A stretch of DNA of 64,000 nucleotides from contig NC_081806.1 of the NCBI RefSeq assembly GCF_030704535.1, positions 4,859,001 through 4,923,000 on the forward strand, given 5' to 3'. The notes under the pieces were generated by a model. The model was not told where the DNA came from. It saw only the letters and a list, made by a program, of their open reading frames with translations, and made no database searches. The stretch is from Vitis vinifera (taxonomy: Eukaryota; Streptophyta; Magnoliopsida; Vitales; Vitaceae). Positions 62,843-64,000 of the stretch are shown one piece after another. Made by a program: the position numbers and the translations under genes. The first letter of the stretch is position 1, and each line of letters starts with the position of its first letter.

Positions 62843-63719
62843 AAAATATTGATGACAATTTCATAACAAATTACTAAGTGCTCTCAATTTGATTAAAAAT
62901 AACTCGGAAAAAAATTAAAAAATCTAGATATTATAAATCATTACATATTTAAATGTCATTTAACATGACATTTCTACCTACAATAGGTATATGTAAATGG
63001 AAAAAAAAAAACCAAATGTTACCTTTTAACACTTGTAATCACTTGACATCCTTCAAGACATATAAAGCTTCATCTTCAAATTTAATTTATGAACAAAAAA
63101 AAAATTATAAAAAAATATTAATAACAATTTGATAACAAAATTTTATAATAAACTCATAAAAAATTCTAAAATCATTATTTAACATAACATTTCTTCCTAC
63201 AACAATTATATTTGGATAAAAAAATATCAAATATTACCTTTGACACTTGTAATCACTTGAAATCCTTCATCTTCTTCATATAATACAAATTTTAAATTTT
63301 CTCTCTCAAAAAGTTTTGAACTTGATCTTGAAATTTGATTCATCAAAATACATCTTACATATTTTGTAATTTGGTAGTTGAAATTATTTAATTTTCATAT
63401 TAAATTACTATCATTTTTTTTATATATGAATAATGAGAGTATAAGAGTAGTAGGTAAAATTTTCTTTTTTTAGATAGAGTTAGGTAAAGCATTAAATAAC
63501 AAATTATATTTAATATTTAATAATAAATTATAAATAATTGTAATATTTAGATATATATGAAATGCATGTGATTATTTCTCACCAACAAGTCATCTTTACC
63601 GGTTTGATAAGTTTTTATAAATTTTTTAATGATATGTACTTTACACATGTCATATTTTTATTGGGGTCAAATGTGGGTAGGTACCCCCAAAATGAAGAGT
63701 GGGTACCATAGAACAACCC
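62843..63719. other. MULE right subterminal region
   Basis: AT-rich sequence between the minisatellite and the right end. Two related segments, each with CATTTAACATGACATTTCTACCTACAA-like and ACACTTGTAATCACTTGA phrases, occur near 62953-63060 and 63175-63270, about 220 bp apart. No coding region is seen. Confidence 0.6.
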
Positions 63720-63728
63720 CTATACAAG
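63720..63728. repeat. MULE target-site duplication, right copy
   Basis: CTATACAAG, identical to 51711-51719. Confidence 0.85.
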
Positions 63729-64000
63729 ATGTTAACTCTACTTGTCGGACCTCCTAGAGTAGGTGATCCATCAAATCCATTAGGGGTATTCAATTGACAG
63801 CCCGACACCTGTAAGAGCACCTTGAGTTCCAGATCACAAACTATTAAACTTGCCAGGCTCCAGAAAAAGAGTGAAATGATCATCAAGTGTGGCAAACATC
63901 TTTCTTATTGCCATATATGTCTCTTCTCGCGTGTTCATTGGCTCATTACGCAGTGCCTTTTTCTTTGTAGTGAAACCAACTATGACCACTAAATGTTTTG
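63720..64000 (-). pseudogene. Fragment of chloroplast C-terminal processing peptidase (CtpA-like)
   Basis: On the minus strand, in pieces across frames: KTFSGHSWFHYKEK, then ALRNEPMNTREETYMAIRKM, FATLDDHFTLFLEPGKFNSL, a TGA, then SGTQGALTGVGLSIEYP. This closely follows the CtpA family, whose serine protease matures photosystem II D1 protein in the thylakoid lumen. There is one frame change near 63951, a premature stop at the position of a conserved arginine (CGA to TGA fits), and a later shift and deletion before GGP. Only the region just N-terminal to and including the start of the PDZ domain is present, and the copy runs off the window edge. The MULE inserted into it. Confidence 0.75.

Larger units (their letters stand above)
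51720..63719. mobile_element. 12.0-kb Mutator-like element (MULE) with transposase and ULP1-type gene
   Basis: Bounded by a perfect 9-bp target duplication CTATACAAG. Termini are imperfect inverted repeats: the left end GGAAAATTCTACAGTACC and the right end (reverse complement) GGGTTGTTCTATGGTACC agree at 12 of 18 positions. Both then share GGTACCTACCC (51743-51753 and 63675-63685) and a following ACATTT...TGACC block. Inside are a left subterminal region, an AT-rich tandem array, a + strand ULP1-type gene, a convergent - strand FAR1-type transposase, and a 21-bp minisatellite. Plant MULEs that carry ULP1-like genes (Kaonashi/CUMULE types) are known. This organisation fits them, with added tandem arrays and an HMG-box-like segment. 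Confidence 0.85.

Noticed and set aside
1..64000. CRISPR arrays, bacterial operons, prophage
   Set aside because: The window is intron-rich plant nuclear DNA. The only regular arrays are contiguous minisatellites without spacers.

Overview
This window looks like a nuclear chromosome segment of a woody eudicot, most likely grapevine (Vitis). The basis is plant intron/exon structure, AT-rich intergenic DNA, abundant short DNA transposons, and a vacuolar invertase and FIL-type YABBY protein that resemble grape sequences I remember. Species assignment is recognition, not a database result.

Host genes, left to right: a YABBY transcription factor (+, 314-2539, 7 exons); a SKU5-type multicopper-oxidase-like, probably GPI-anchored cell-wall protein (-, 8894-13227, 9 exons); a vacuolar acid invertase with the 9-nt mini-exon typical of plant invertases (-, 18058-21785, 7 exons); a plastid-type transaldolase (-, 23176-38389, 13 exons, very large introns); and a trehalose-6-phosphate phosphatase (-, 39889-42238, 11 coding exons, promoter probably near 45.1 kb). 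All five splice into uninterrupted reading frames that I checked exon by exon (211, 591, 664, 396 and 393 aa). Three of them act in sugar metabolism (sucrose hydrolysis, pentose phosphate pathway, trehalose-6-P signalling), but they are separate plant genes, not an operon.

The transaldolase gene has accumulated mobile DNA. Intron 10 (7.9 kb) holds a complete Ty3/gypsy chromovirus (25838-31491, TSD CCTCC, near-identical LTRs, multiple disabling lesions). It sits inside an older LINE relic. Another intron carries a Mutator-type foldback MITE, and intron 6 carries a diverged tandem array.

The right end (51720-63719) is a 12.0-kb Mutator-like element (MULE) flanked by a perfect 9-bp target duplication (CTATACAAG). 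It carries two convergent genes: on + a multi-exon gene ending in a ULP1/SENP-type cysteine protease domain with an HMG-box-like segment upstream, and on - a FAR1-type MULE transposase with DDE, SWIM and zinc-knuckle motifs. Each gene is preceded by a tandem-repeat array: AT-rich 250/118-bp units on the left, about 30 copies of a 21-bp unit on the right. The element sits in a pseudogene fragment of a chloroplast C-terminal processing peptidase. This composite element is the most interesting system in the window. Non-genic stretches are dominated by AT-rich MITE copies and simple repeats.
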